A stretch of DNA of 64,000 bases from Campanula takesimana (GCA_026119855.1 JAOWBW010000144.1:1366180-1430179); one strand, 5' to 3'. Positions 10,832 through 22,185 are shown, counted from the stretch's first letter. A program made the numbers and translations. Notes: a model not told the origin generated them from the letters alone.

Positions 10832-11730
10832 TTTTTTTTTTTTTTTTGGCGAAAGGAGGACGGTACCTCCCTAAATTTTATTAATAAAGCTCAAAAATAC
10901 AAACATGGTGGGGGACATGACAACCTCAACCACCAAGAATGAAAAACTAGGGAGGAGGCCTTATACATGCCATAAGGTCCTCTACAATATAAGGATGGGA
11001 ATCTAGAATGCAAAGAAAAAAACCTAAAAAGAAATCTAGCCATAAAAGAAATTAATTGAGGCGAATATAAGGGGTCTTGGCCTTGTCAAGTGCAAAGAAA
11101 CCTCGACATTGACAAGGAAGCTCATGAAATTGTAATACTTCAATGTTCCTTTCTTCATCCGCAGCTAAATTAGCCAAACCATCAGCAACTCCATTTCCTT
11201 CACGCAGAATATGGGAGACCCGCACCTCCATATAATCCATTAGACGATAAATGTGGGATATAATATACCAAACAGCCCAAGGAATATGAAAATCCTTATT
11301 AATGATACGCACCAAAATCTCTGAATCGAGTTCTAGCCAAACTCTATTAAGACCTCGAGTCTGAGCAGCAAGGAGACCATCCCTAGCAGCAAGAGCTTCC
11401 GCTACCATATTAGATTGAACCCCATAAAATTTAGCAAAAGCATAAATGAAATTCCCATGATTATTTCGGATAATGCCACCGCCCGAAGCAATACCCGGAT
11501 TACCCCTAGATACGCCATCCGTGTTAATCTTGAACCAATCTTCATTCGGAGGAATCCATATGATCAATCTTATAGGCCGAGGAATAGAAGGAGACATATG
11601 CAAATGAAATGTTTCTACCAGATGAACATCTCCATTAATCTTCGGAAAAGATATGGAGTGAGAAGCAGCAATATTCGAAATATAGGAACAAACCTTGAAC
11701 AAGAAGGTTTTATTTGCACAAGAGACAACA
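10832..11730 (-). mobile_element. LINE-2: strongly 5'-truncated LINE inside the gypsy C LTR
   Basis: The T-run at 10832-10847 is the poly(A) tail read on the plus strand. It is followed by the family 3' tail (GGCGAAAGGAGGACGG...CTCCCTAAATTTTATTAAT) found in LINE-1 and LINE-3. Only the RNase H end of ORF2 survives. It lies in the same orientation as LINE-1. Confidence 0.85.
11052..11730 (-). pseudogene. LINE-2 RNase H domain
   Basis: The C-terminal RNase H of LINE ORF2, open to its natural stop. Catalytic acids are all present: Asp in FKINTDGVSRGNPG, Glu in VAEALAARDG, Asp in LELDSEIL, Asp in GVADGLANLA. The open frame extends to 11852 beyond the LINE, but residues before about position 40 come from LTR sequence. 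It is a fragment of a dead element. Confidence 0.85.
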
Positions 11731-11858
11731 GAACAAGGGGCAAAAGGGTCATTTTCCCTCCGACCCAAACCATCCGTACGGATGGGATGATCTTCCCTGG
11801 GATTTTTACAGTTTATCAAGAAACAGTCCAGTTCCAGGCAAAAACAGAGCATTCTGCC

Positions 11859-12097
11859 TGAACTGGACTAAACTGTTTTATTTCCAGCTTTCATTCCAAC
11901 ATATAAAACCTTGAATTACTTCATTCCTATGCTCAATGATCATCAAAAGAACCCCAAAACATGAATTTGGGTATGATCAAAGGCAATCATGGGAGAAAAT
12001 TGGAAAAGGTGGTGAACATGGCCAAATGAGACAAAATGACCATTTGATGATTAAAGATGGAATGAAAGCTGGAAATAAAACAGTTTAGTCCAGTTCA
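11859..12097. repeat. Perfect 40-bp inverted repeat with a 159-bp spacer
   Basis: Arm 11859-11898 (TGAACTGGACTAAACTG...TTTCATTCCA) is the exact reverse complement of 12058-12097. The spacer of 159 bp is AT-rich and without ORF. The right arm ends exactly where homology to gypsy B begins in gypsy A, so the palindrome marks the truncated 5' end of gypsy A. It could be a short foldback element or a product of the rearrangement that cut gypsy A. Confidence 0.9.
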
Positions 12098-12101
12098 ACA
12101 C

Positions 12102-12942
12102 TTGATCGACCTTCGAAAGTTCTTTAAAAGGCTTCGACAACACAAGATGAGGCTCCATCCTACAAAGTGCACTTTTGGGGTTATCCGAGGCAAAGTTCTT
12201 GGCTACATGGTCACTGAGAGGGGAATTGAAGCAGATCCCTCAAAAATCAAGGCAATCATTGACATGCCTCCTCCGAAGACACAGAAAGAAATCAAAGGTT
12301 TCATGGGCAGACTTCAGTACATCAGTCGGTTTGTGCACCAACTCACTTCCATGTGCGAGCCAATCTTCAAGCTACTCAAGAAGAATGTGGCTCTAGAGTG
12401 GACCGACGCTTGCCAAGAAGCTTTCAATCAAGGGGAACCATTACTTGACATGCCCTCCAGTTCTGGTTCCACCACACAAAGAGAAGCCTCTCTTGCTCTA
12501 CATCACAGTGAATGATGAAGCCCTAGGGGCTATGCTAGCACAAGAGAAATGAGACTCCACAAAGGAGAATGCCATTTACTTTGTCGGTCGCCGATTCCAA
12601 GGAGGCGAAAAGAACTACTCCGTCTTGGAGAAGTCATGTGCAGCACTGATTTGGGTCACTCAAAAGCTCAAACATTATATGGAAGCCTTTCCGATCAAGC
12701 TAGTAGCAAAAGTGGACCCACTCTGCTACATCTTCGAGAAGCCTTTCATGTCAACAAGGATAGCAAAGTGGTACTTCATGCTCACCGGCTACGATATCAC
12801 TTACGTCACAGTCAAATCCATCAGGGGGAAAGTGTTCAGTTATCAGCTTGCTGAATTTCCGTGTGACGAAGTGAAGGGGGAAGACTTACCATTTCCCGAC
12901 AAGGACTTGATTTGCACTACAACCGAGGAAAATAAGTGGTAA
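12102..12942 (+). pseudogene. Gypsy A RT C-terminus and first RNase H
   Basis: It begins in the RT connection (LIDLRKFFKRLRQHKMRLHP, KCTFGVIRGKVLGYMV, GFMGRLQYISRFVHQL) and continues into the RT-linked RNase H. A one-base insertion near 12430 shifts the frame, and the RNase H text resumes in another frame (KLKHYMEAFPIKLVAKVDPL). The frame ends at 12942 with a TAA where gypsy B has CAA, directly before the second RNase H, and an extra T follows in the T-run. The RT catalytic YVDD, still present in gypsy B, lies upstream of the truncation. Confidence 0.85.
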
Positions 12943-14485
12943 CTTTTTTTTCGATGGTGCAGCCAATAAGCACGGTTATGGGATAGGAATGTTGCTTGTC
13001 GATCCAAAGGACATCTACACTCCAATTGCAATCCGTCTTGAATTCGAAGCTACCAACAACATTGCTGAATATGAGGCTTGTATAGCAGGGCTAGAAGCAG
13101 CCCTAGAAAGAAATGTCACAGATCTAGAAGTATTCGGTGACTCCCTGCTCCTTATCAATCAGACATCGGGCAAATGGAGAATCCAAGACCCGACTCTCCA
13201 ACAGTATGGTCAGCATCTGGAAGAATTGGTTGAACAGTTTCAAGACATCACGTTAAATTATTTGCCAAGAGAAAAGAACCGCTTTGCTGATGCACTGGTC
13301 ACCATAGCCTCACTGGTTGAGATGGCTAAGGGAAAAATGGTGAAACCCTTCAAAATTTCAAAGAGGACTAGTCCAGCATACTGCATGAACATCGAGATCA
13401 ATGAAGTCCAAACAAGCCACCCGTGGTACACGGACATCATGAACTTCCTCAACAACGGCACTTTCCCTGAGAACAGCAATGGGAAATCTCGAGTGGCATT
13501 ACAAAAGCTAGCTGCGAGATATGTGTTGATTGGGAACCGAGTATACAAGAGACATCATGAAGGGATCAACCTTTTATGGGCAAGCGAGACCGAAGCTCAA
13601 GAGATAATACATGAAGTCCACGAAGGCGAGTGTGGACCCCACATGAATCGGATCATGCTAGCCAAGAAGATACTCCGTATTGGCTACTATTGGACTACCA
13701 TGGAAAGAGACTGCATCGAGAAAGTCAAGAGGTGCGCTAAGTGCCAGTTCCATGCTAATTTGCAACATGCTCCACCTTCACAACTGTACAACATGACCAC
13801 ACCGTGGCCGTTCTCTTGTTGGGGCATAGATATCATCAGCAAAGTCCATCCTACGGGAAGCAACGGACAGTCATTCATTCTAGTGGCCGTGGATTATTTC
13901 ACAAAGTGGGTCGAAGCACAAGCTTACCGAGTTCTCAACGCCAAGAAAGTGGCCGAATTCATGAAGAACAACATCATGTGTCGATACGGAATTCCTCATG
14001 AGATCATCTCTGACAATGGTTCACACTTTGAGAAGGAAATGGATGCGCTTTTGGTTGATTACAAAATTACCAAGCATAATTCATCCCCGTACCGCCCTCA
14101 AGCTAATGGAGCAGTCGAAGCAGCAAACAAGACGATTGAGATCATCATACGGAAAATGGCCTCAACAGGGAGGGATTGGCCCGAGAAGTTACCATTAGCA
14201 CTATGGGGCTATCGCACATCAATCCGATCGGCAACGGGAGAGACCCTGTACACATTGGTTTATGGTTCTGAAGCCGTACTCCCAGTCGAACTCGAAGTTC
14301 CCTCTCTACAGGTCTTGCTCGAAAATCAAGTCAATGAGGTTGATTGGATGCGAAGTCGGTATGAACAATTAGCCCTACTCAATGAAAAGAGGCTAAGAGC
14401 GTTCGAACGCACAAGAGCTTATCAACAAAGAATGGCAAGGGCTTTCAACAAAAAGGTGAAGATCAAAGTGGAGACTTGGTCTTAA
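12943..14485 (+). pseudogene. Gypsy A second RNase H and integrase
   Basis: Open from 12989. The archaeal-type RNase H shows Glu in AEYEACIAGLEAAL, Asp in EVFGDSLLLIN and Asp in NRFADALVTIASL; its first Asp (FFDGA in gypsy B) is lost to the frameshift at 12942-12955. The integrase follows: zinc-binding HEVHEGECGPH ... CAKCQ, catalytic Asp in WGIDIISK, Asp in ISDNGSHFEKEM and Glu in GAVEAANKTIE, so the DDE triad is intact. The frame breaks at 14485 by a one-base indel just before the integrase C-terminal domain. Presence of this extra RNase H is diagnostic of Tat elements. Confidence 0.9.
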
Positions 14486-14658
14486 GACAACATCCTCTCA
14501 ATGCCATGAATCCCCTCGGGAAATGGGGACCCCGATGGATCGGTCCTTACGTGGTCAAGAAGATACTAAGCGGCGGTGCAGTCCGACTCGTAGACTTGGA
14601 TGGCGACCAATTGCCAAAGGAGGTCAACGTCGACAAGCTCAATAAGTTCTACGCGTAA
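14476..14658 (+). pseudogene. Gypsy A integrase C-terminal domain
   Basis: It encodes LRQHPLNAMNPLGKWGPRWI and GPYVVKKIL followed by RLVDLDGDQLPKEVNVDKL, the barrel-like integrase C-terminus of Tat elements (GK(W/L)xPxWxGPY signature). It ends at a natural stop at 14658 and is out of frame with the integrase core upstream. The same domain is found at 25696-25878 in gypsy B. Confidence 0.88.
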
Positions 14659-15061
14659 CAAATGAGGACCATAAAAAAAAACGCTCGCTATGCTGAAAAC
14701 CCGCAAGGGCGACCTAGGAAAAAATTAGAGCAAGTGCAAAAAAGAATCCCGCTAGATTGAAAACACGAAAGGGCGGTCTAGGCAAAAAACAGGGTGCACA
14801 TAAAACAAAAAAAATGGTCTTCTTTTGTTTGAACTACGGAGACCTGAGCTTCCATACTGGAAGAACATAGGCAACCTTCGGGTGCGGTCTAAAATAACAA
14901 TTTTTTACCCAATCATGTCATAAACAAAATGCAATTTTTATTCAACTCTTGAATCATTTTTTATCATTACAACGGATAATGTTGAGCAATAAAAGACATT
15001 AAAACATTAAAATCCTAAACAAGTGGTTTATTAATTGCAATCTTATGGTACTAGGAAAAAT
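14659..15061 (+). other. Gypsy A region between integrase and antisense ORF
   Basis: Non-coding, about 400 bp. It carries two copies of a GAAAACCCGCAAGGGCG-like box (14694 and 14759) and a GACCTGAGC...GGCAACCTT box (14840-14876), also present in gypsy B and C. AT-rich sequence follows, with a possible shared 3' end of the sense and antisense transcripts. Confidence 0.5.
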
Positions 15062-16453
15062 CTAATTTCTTCTTAGCTTTCGAACGGCCACATGAACGGC
15101 TCTCAATCCTATTCCACTTTTTGGCGGCCTAGGAACACTTTGACGGACCACGACCTTCTGCGCAGCAAGGCGCCTCCGAGCATAAAAGTTATCCAAATGA
15201 TTGCCGAAAGGGTCAGCTAGAATATTGTTTGAATCAGCAACAGCTTCCTTGTACCTCATAGCACTACTAGGCTCAAAGTCCTTTCCTAGCAACTCAGCCC
15301 GAAGCATGTCAACCCAAGTGATACCACGGTAAAGGGTGTCGAACAGATAATCCAAGTAACTCTCGGGAAGGAAAATACTACCCCTATGAGTAGGGACGGA
15401 AGCCCACCGATGACGGTCACCTCCCCAAGATAACTGAAGCTCCCTCGAAAAGTCCGGACCCATGTACGAGACTGGACGAAGTACCCCACTCCTCAGGAAA
15501 GGAACAATCTGCTGGCGACCGAACTGCCTCAGAACTCACTCCGGCTGATAGAATGAAGAATCCCTAAGACCAGGAAGGACCACATGCCTAAAACCCAAAG
15601 TCCATTCCACAAAAGGTCTAAGACCCCAAGAGGGAGGGTACCACTCAATGTCGGTCGATGCCTGAGAAGCAAAGAATTTCTTCCAACCATCCTCGGCTAA
15701 GTCTTGGATCAGCAGTTTCCTCCTATGAACAGCGAAAGGAGACAGATCACCCTCTGGAGAATAAATCCTGAAATGCTCCCGAAGCTATATGGTCAAAAGA
15801 AAGGGGCTTCCCCGATGCATCTCACCCATCTGATGTAACTCATCCAGGCCGTGCAGGGTTTCCCCCACTATAAGAGGAATTATGCTGAACTGCTGCTCTT
15901 TTGCCTGCAAGACAATCTCAGCCAATTGCGCATCCGCAGTACCAAAAGGCGTAACGAACAAAACTTCGCTGAAAAGACATGCTGCCAAGGCATTCCTCTT
16001 AAAGGACTGAGCCACCATATCCTCCGAATGCAGACTGAAGAACATCGATAACTCGGTTATGTCAACAACGTTACCATGCAACATCTTCCTCACATCCCCA
16101 ACAGAAAGGTTCAACAAATCGGACCAGGAGTCAATCGCACCTCGATGGTATTTGGGGACGGCAATCTGACCCGCCAATGGCATGCCAAGAATGGCACCAA
16201 AGTCATCAACAGTCGGCACCATTTCATTTGTCGAAAAGTTAAAGGTGTGACTGTCACAATCCCAAAAGGCTGCAGCGGCCTTCAACAAATCCCAATCCGG
16301 CTTCAACGTCTGTAGTGTGAAGAGAATTCGGAATCCAAAATCTTTGACAAAGGCCTTCTTGGGATGAGTCTTGAAAGAATACACGAAGGTCGACAAGTTC
16401 TTCTCATAGTCACCGACAACCTTGGCATCAAGGATGAAAGAATTGGAAGCCAT
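15062..16453 (-). pseudogene. Gypsy A antisense ORF: plant mobile domain (PMD) protein
   Basis: Read on the minus strand, opposite to pol, this is a 464-codon frame interrupted by two stops: TAG at about 15785, where gypsy B has TGG, and TGA near 15543, where B has CGG. Residues 50-110 show the PMD pattern (LLKAAAAFWDCDSHTF, VPTVDDFGAILGMPLAG), and GSPFLLTI lies further on. It ends in a basic tail (KLRRN). PMD proteins include Arabidopsis MAIN/MAIL1; PMD-type antisense ORFs are known in Tat gypsy elements, role unknown. The start ATG at 16453 faces a leader with GCGCGCGC-type motifs. Confidence 0.82.
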
Positions 16454-17045
16454 GGAAAATGTGGATTACAAGCAAAAATGAGCAAGAAAGAGTGTTCAAG
16501 AATGGCAGAAAAGAGCTGTTGGAAGAATGGTTTCGAACAGGGGCTAATATTATAGCTGTTAGGGATATTTTGGCCAGCAAATGTCAAGCCCCAGAATTCG
16601 CTCCCCAAAAGCGCGCGCCTCCCACCACCCATATGGGAAGCGCGCGCATCCCACAATCACAAGCAGGGGCGCCCGCGTTCCATTTCAGAAATGCCTCAAC
16701 CAGCCCTTGTCAAAAGAATAAATCACGCAAGAACAAAGTCCAGGCATTCCCAGAGTCAACTGGACCAAGACAAAAGCTGCGCCCTTGAATACACAGTTGG
16801 GCATACATTAATTTGGTCCGCCCCTAAGGCATGTCTAAATTAAAATAAGATAGAAACTCCTACTAAGCCTAAAATAGGGTGTGTCTCTCTTTTTCAAGTC
16901 AAGGTCAATCTCAGCATTTTCCTCTCAAAAGAGAAAACAAATTTTTTGGTCCGCAGTCAACTATGCCCGCACCCCACAAAAGTCATGAAGTCAACAGCAA
17001 GTGTAGCTCCGAACAGTATACATCAAATACATCTCCAAGATTAAG
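16454..17045. other. Gypsy A spacer upstream of the antisense ORF
   Basis: About 590 bp with no gene. It holds AAGCGCGCGCCTC (16609), GAAGCGCGCGCATC (16638) and GGGCGCCCGCG (16665), matching motifs in the LTR of the same family (17985-18055) and in the gypsy B leader (33195-33430). If the antisense ORF is transcribed, its promoter should be here; I see no strong TATA box. Confidence 0.45.
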
Positions 17046-17605
17046 CAATACAATGGATTCACAAACGGATTCAGCAAAAACGGATTCACAAACGGATTCG
17101 AAAAATGGATTCACAAACGGATTCAGCAAATGAACGGATTCACAAACGGATTCGGCAAATGGATTCACAAACGGATTCAGCAAATGAACGGATTCACAAA
17201 CGGATTCGGGAAATGGAATCACAAACAGATTCAGCAAATGAACGGATTCACAAACGTATTCGGCAAATGGATTCACAAACGGATTCAGCAAATGAACGGA
17301 TTCACAAACGGATTCAGCAACTGAACGGATTCACAAACGGATTCAGCAAATAAACGGATTCACAAACGCATTCGGCAAATGGATTCACAAACGGATTCAG
17401 CAAATGAACGGATTCACAAACAGATTCGGCAAATGGATTCACAAACGGATTTAGCAAACGAACGGATTCGCAAACGGATTCGGCAAATGGATTCACAAAC
17501 GGATTCAGCAAATGAACGGATTCACAAACAGATTCGGCAAATGGATTCACAAACGGATTCAGCAAATGAACGGATTCACAAACGGATTCGGCAAACGGAT
17601 TCAAA
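17046..17605. repeat. 54-bp tandem array before the 3' LTR of gypsy A
   Basis: About ten copies of a 54-bp dimer made of two near-identical halves (29 and 25 bp), each GGATTCACAAACGGATTC followed by AGCAAATGAAC or GGCAAAT. The marker TGAACGG occurs at 17131, 17185, 17239, 17293, 17405, 17513 and 17567, mostly 54 bp apart, with two 29-bp steps at 17322 and 17351. Because 54 is a multiple of three, long repetitive frames stay open on both strands; they are not genes. Confidence 0.95.
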
Positions 17606-17790
17606 AATATATCCTGCCACCGCACCTCTTCTATCAACAAAAGTCGCTCACACAGGGAGTGCACCTCTATCTCTCGCAATTTCAAATTCCTGCTTTCATC
17701 GAGTCTTTGCTTTTCCTTGGTGATGTCCTCGGCGGATGTCTTTCTTTCGTCGGCGCGTTTTGCTTCGCAATCCACACCGCCGAGGGGCTC

Positions 17791-18764
17791 TGTAGACACC
17801 CTGCCTTGGACCGCTCACCCCGATTGCACATTTGATTTTGTGTTTCCTCTTATTTTATGTGTTTTTCATTAGTTTCTGTTACTTTTGTTAAGTTCCTGAC
17901 TGACTCTGTTAAGTCCAGGGACTAAACTGAATAACAGTGCTGACTTTCTAGTCCATTCTGTCAAAAAAGTCATTTCAAAGTCGCGCGTCTCCGCCCTTAG
18001 GGGTCAGAAGCGCGCGCATCCCGCCATTAAGGCAGGTGGCGCGCGCATCTGGGCGTCAGTTACAGATTCTGTCCAAGAATCTCTCCCTTGCTCATTTTAC
18101 ATGATTTTTCCCGGGAAAGATATCTTTGTGACCTCGTTTTGGCACCAAAAACATCTGTTTTACACCTATATAAACCCCTCTAATTCACCATTGAAGAGGA
18201 GGACTTTTTGTGATCAAGAAAACTATACACAAACATTTTCAAGGCATTTCCAAGACATTCTCCAAGAAGTACTTGAAGTCATTTGAAGCTTAGATAAACA
18301 TTATTTTCCTCTCTTCTCTCTACTTCATCTCTTTTCTTTTTCTTTTATCTTTATCAAATGTGCAATCACCCAAAACATTTTGGGACATGACACCAAAGAT
18401 CACTTCATTCCATTGAAGTTGGTCAAGGAGTTATCTCCCCACATTCAAAACACCCCTTTTAAACCCCTTTTATCATTATCAAAGAACAGGAAGAACATTT
18501 TTTATGTAGATTACGAACAAGCAAGACCAACATTAGTTGGGCGAGATGGGTGTTGAAGTACTTCCCATCTCGTAATCTAACCCCCGAACCTCATAACAAG
18601 AATCTCTGGTTTTCGTATCAAAACATAGGCTAAATATTAGGTTTTTCTTATGTTCCATTAAAAACATAGGTGGCGACTCTAAACAACTAAAACCAAGTTA
18701 GACATCCTAGGAATCCATCCGTGCGCTCTAGCCAAGCCGTGGGGCTCCTCCCGGAGTATCTACA
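17791..18764 (+). repeat. 3' LTR of gypsy A
   Basis: It starts TGTAGACACCCTGCC and ends GGAGTATCTACA, 974 bp, and matches the gypsy B LTR (33524-34507) in reverse complement. A purine-rich GAGGGGCTC just precedes it as a possible PPT. It contains GCGCGCG motifs at 17983-18050, a TATATAAACC promoter-like box at 18168-18177, a conserved CTTCCCATCTCGTAATCTAA segment and GGTGGCGACTCTAAAC near the end. No target-site duplication can be checked because the 5' end is missing. Confidence 0.9.
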
Positions 18765-19497
18765 CCTAGGACGACCGACCCAATATTGGTCTTCACCCGA
18801 CCATCAAGATTCTTCTATATATGGTCCACGTCCTTGATTCTTAGCCGACAATTACTGAGTGGTTCAAATGCCTACAAGAACAAACAAGAAGAGAAAATTC
18901 AGAAAAACGGTGAAAATCCCCATTGTGGCATTTTATCAAACACTTGGTGTGCGACATTTCAAGACAAACAAAACTTGAAATTCAACCATGAAACTTTCCC
19001 ACCTACAAGAGAAATCATGTAATATTATACTAGATTTGTTTAAAGCATAGTCAAGTACAAACAAAAGCAAGAAAAATCAAACAAAAAGCAAGCATGCATC
19101 AAGAACCCTAACAATGGTAATTATAGGAGAAAAAATCAAAAAAATCCATCACCAAGTCATGAAATCAAAGCATTTGGTCATGAAATATTGAAACATAAGG
19201 AGGATTAAAAATTATTACCTTTCCCCTTTGGATTGCATGAGAGATGTGGGATTCCGGGAAGGGACATAGCTCGTCAACCCGGTAGTTCTTCCCCTTCATG
19301 TGGGGACCCATGGTGTGTTCTTTGTGTGATCGGCTTAAAGAAGACATGATTCTTGCTTTAAAATGTGTTTGAGAATGTTTAATCTTGAGATTCAAGAAAA
19401 AAATGAATATTTTCTTGTGAAGTAGCCTAGGTCGGAGTTTTTGAAGAGGGAATGAGAAAGAATTCAAAAAAAAATAACAAAAAAAATCCCAGAGACT
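18765..19497. other. Unclassified sequence between gypsy A and a copia LTR
   Basis: Follows the LTR end directly. AT-rich, no supported ORF on either strand and no repeat structure that I recognise. It could be genomic DNA into which gypsy A inserted, or an unrecognised element. Confidence 0.4.
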
Positions 19498-20217
19498 TGT
19501 TGGGTTTTGATGCATCATGTGCAGCGGAATAAACATATGAAATCAAACACCCATGAGCCCGGATCCGTGCATGTTGATTAAATTAAATACAAGATGAAAG
19601 AAACTAACCCTTGGAGATCGCATCCATGAACACGGACTTTGAGGTGCCAAAGCAAACACCCTCTATCGGTATCCACACGTCGAACGGACTCAAGAACACC
19701 TTCTTGATTGATTGCTAGATCCAAGGCTTTGATGAAGAAACGATTTCTTCGTAGGAATTATTTTGCTTCTTTGATTATTGAATTTTGATGATCATATATC
19801 TCAAAATTAATAATCCTTCCTCTCTATCTTTTATTGTTTCTAAAACAATGTGTTATGCTTTCTAAAATCAACATTAGAGGTTGTCAAACCCGGATGCATA
19901 TATTTATATGAGGGTTAGACCTAATTCTATTTGGACTCAGGATTCCTTGTCACACAAGAATCTGAAGGATCTGACCAGGCCCGGCATAGCAGCCGTACGG
20001 CTCCATAGGATCCGTACGCCACCATCCTGGCCGTACGGTCGCTTTCCAAAAATCCCAGATTTATAGCCTTTTTCCAATATGTTCTATTGTGTGTGACCCA
20101 ATAGGATTATACTAAGTTGGCAATGAGTCCGAACCATTCAGAAATCGTAAGTCATAAGAGGACTCTAGAAAGCCATTATGACTACCCAATTAGATAACTT
20201 TGAAAGTCCAAAGTTAC
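19498..20217 (-). mobile_element. Copia LTR plus short internal stub (copy 3)
   Basis: It begins TGTTGGGTTTTGATGCATC and GTGCAGCGGAA, nearly the same as 20218 (TGTTGGGTTTTGGGGCAAC, GCGCAGCGGAA). Both contain ATCCACACGT, and GTGTGACCC(A/C)ATAGGATTATA and AAGTTGG(C/T)AATGAGTCC later on. Near 19990-20040 it has three CCGTAC(GG) palindromes. It ends abruptly at the next LTR start, so it is a truncated relative lying head-to-tail with copia-2. Confidence 0.6.
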
Positions 20218-22185
20218 TGTTGGGTTTTGGGGCAACATGCGCAGCGGAAGAAAGCAGTATAAAATCAACAAAACCCTAAGCCCCAAGAACCATTCATGAT
20301 GATTAAATTAATAGCAAGATGAATATAGAATACTAACTGTTGTAGAGCGTTTAAATTTTTCGGATCTTCAAACCTTCAAGTCTTCAAGCTTTAGATTTGA
20401 TCTCCTTGTTCTTCGCGTTTATCGGATCACGATCACAGGAACACGAACTTAAGATGATAAAGCAAGCATCCTCTATTTGTATCCACACGTGGACAAATAT
20501 CTAGAACCATTCTAGATCTGGATTGCTAGACCCATTAGAAAACACGTTTTTCTAATCTTCAAATGCTATATGAATTTTGGTGTTCTTGATCTTTGATTCG
20601 CAATCTTGGATCAAGAATTATGTTTCTCAAACATACTAGGTTGCATTAGTTTAATGGCTGATGAAAAGATATATTTATAGTCCCTAGTCATTAACCCTTA
20701 ATGACCTAGAAGACCTAAATCCCGTCACCAATTAAACTGCACAAATCTGGCCCCAGGAACTTTGGCACGGTCGTGCTCACCAAATGGCACGGTCGTGCCA
20801 CTTTCTCCGAGCTTGACTTGCCACAGTTGAATAATGGCATGGTCGAGTCTTTCAATTCGCACAGCCGTGCAAATCGGCATGGTCGTGCTCTATAACTGGC
20901 ACAGCCGTGCCCGCCAGGAATTCAGTTTTTGCCTTTTCTTGATTCGTCCTTTTGTGTGTGACCCCATAGGATTATATTAAGTTGGTAATGAGTCCGACCA
21001 AGGTCAAACCCATAAATCATGGATTGCACTTTTAGATTTCATGACTCCAAGTCATTAATCTAAATCCGGAGTGGTCATTGCATCTTGATAGGTAATAGGT
21101 CTATCATTCTCAATGATATCTTCCTTATTACTTTCTATTACGAGAAATCAATATTTCTTGTTATATAGATAGTATCCTATCATATATGCAAATAACTTGT
21201 GTATACATGAACGAATTCCCACAACTCCTTGTGAAACATTGTTCAACTTCCATCTTAGGTTCTATGTCATTTTCTGGGTCTCGAACTCTTCGAGATACAT
21301 TTTACTCCCACTAGTTCTTTAGAGATAAACGATTTATCTAAAAGTGTTATTTGGAGTAACAAACGATTTGTACTCTAAAGGGCGTAAAATTAATACCGTT
21401 AAGATATCCCATGAAAATACATTAATTAGATTTAGGTGTGATTTGTCCAAGACAATACTTTTCGCAAAAGTGTCACATCTCTAATCTTTATGAAAGATAA
21501 ACTAGGTTTTCTTTCATTCCATATCTAATATGGTATATATTAAACCTCCTTATATGAAACTCAAATTAGTGTAAGCACAGCTGTTTCCAGCACATAATCC
21601 AGAAGGTTAATTAAATATCAATTTGACTTATTATGAGTCGAAAAACAGCAGCATGCAGACAATCTGCATATTTCTGTAACAAGAGCCGTACGGCTTATCC
21701 CTAGGCGTACACCTAGTTTGCAGCCGTACGGTTATTGTTTTCAAATTCTGTTTTTTTTTCTTATTCTGCAGACTTTCTGCAGAATTCTCAATAAGTCCAT
21801 GGCTCGTACATTCATTACTTTGATCAGATCAGAGTACATCAATACTTTTGCCATTAGTTATCGAAATCCTTTTTAGCATTGTTACTTTAATAAACTACAT
21901 ACATCAAAATGTATAAGTTCAAAAGAGTACTTCCTCTCACTACTATTAGTAAAAGGTGTCCTGATCAATTTCTAAGATTCACATATATCACATGATTCAA
22001 AATCATGTGAATTTAAAAGTCTGTCATATGGACTTTTAGATATGTGTTTCTTATCATTTGATTGAGACTTTAATGCTATAAAATGTAACTCTTACAAACT
22101 TAAATTCAGATTTTCATTATTTATGTTATACTTATTAATTTTTTTTGTTCTTCCATGATAAGGATATAAAGTCCCATTGTATGAG

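Larger units (their letters stand above)
1..11858 (-). mobile_element. Gypsy C: Tat-like LTR retrotransposon, minus strand, 3' end outside the window
   Basis: A primer-binding site and LTR boundary at 10546-10565 show a minus-strand element whose 5' LTR extends right from 10565. Going leftwards it has a repeat-bearing 5' leader, a gag-like ORF (7222-8331), and then, past inserted copia and LINE sequence, a long 3' untranslated region with tandem repeats. Leader and 3' UTR share short signatures with gypsy A and B, such as GGTTTTCAACCTAG on the plus strand. No protease, RT or integrase of this element is seen, so it was either deleted by later insertions or is a non-autonomous derivative. The right LTR edge is uncertain; the 3' LTR would lie before position 1. 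Confidence 0.6.
10565..11858 (-). repeat. 5' LTR of gypsy C, interrupted by LINE-2
   Basis: The LTR starts (3' boundary on the minus strand) at 10565 with TGTAAGGATCC on the plus strand and runs right, interrupted by LINE-2 at 10832-11730. It contains an internal GGAGTCGCCAC element at 10641-10651 like that in the LTRs of A and B, and CCGTACGG at 11779-11786. Apart from these it does not resemble LTR A or B, so C is a different family. The outer boundary was not found and is put at the inverted repeat at 11859. Confidence 0.55.
12094..18764 (+). mobile_element. Gypsy A: Tat-lineage retrotransposon, 5' truncated in RT
   Basis: In plus-strand order: RT end and RNase H (12102-12942), second archaeal-type RNase H and integrase (12943-14658), 3' UTR, an antisense ORF with a plant mobile domain (16453 to 15062, minus), a 54-bp tandem array (17046-17605), a PPT-like GAGGGG and the 3' LTR (17791-18764). 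A second RNase H, an antisense ORF and hypervariable tandem repeats before the 3' LTR are Tat-lineage traits. LTR, protein and aORF match gypsy B closely. Gag, protease and the 5' LTR are absent. Confidence 0.9.

Noticed and set aside
11415..11861. 148-codon plus-strand ORF opposite the LINE-2 RNase H
   Set aside because: It mirrors the codons of the RNase H on the other strand and has no independent motif.
16983..17799. Long open frames on both strands over the 54-bp array
   Set aside because: They exist only because the tandem period is divisible by three; the translations are pure repeats and no flanking domain supports a protein.
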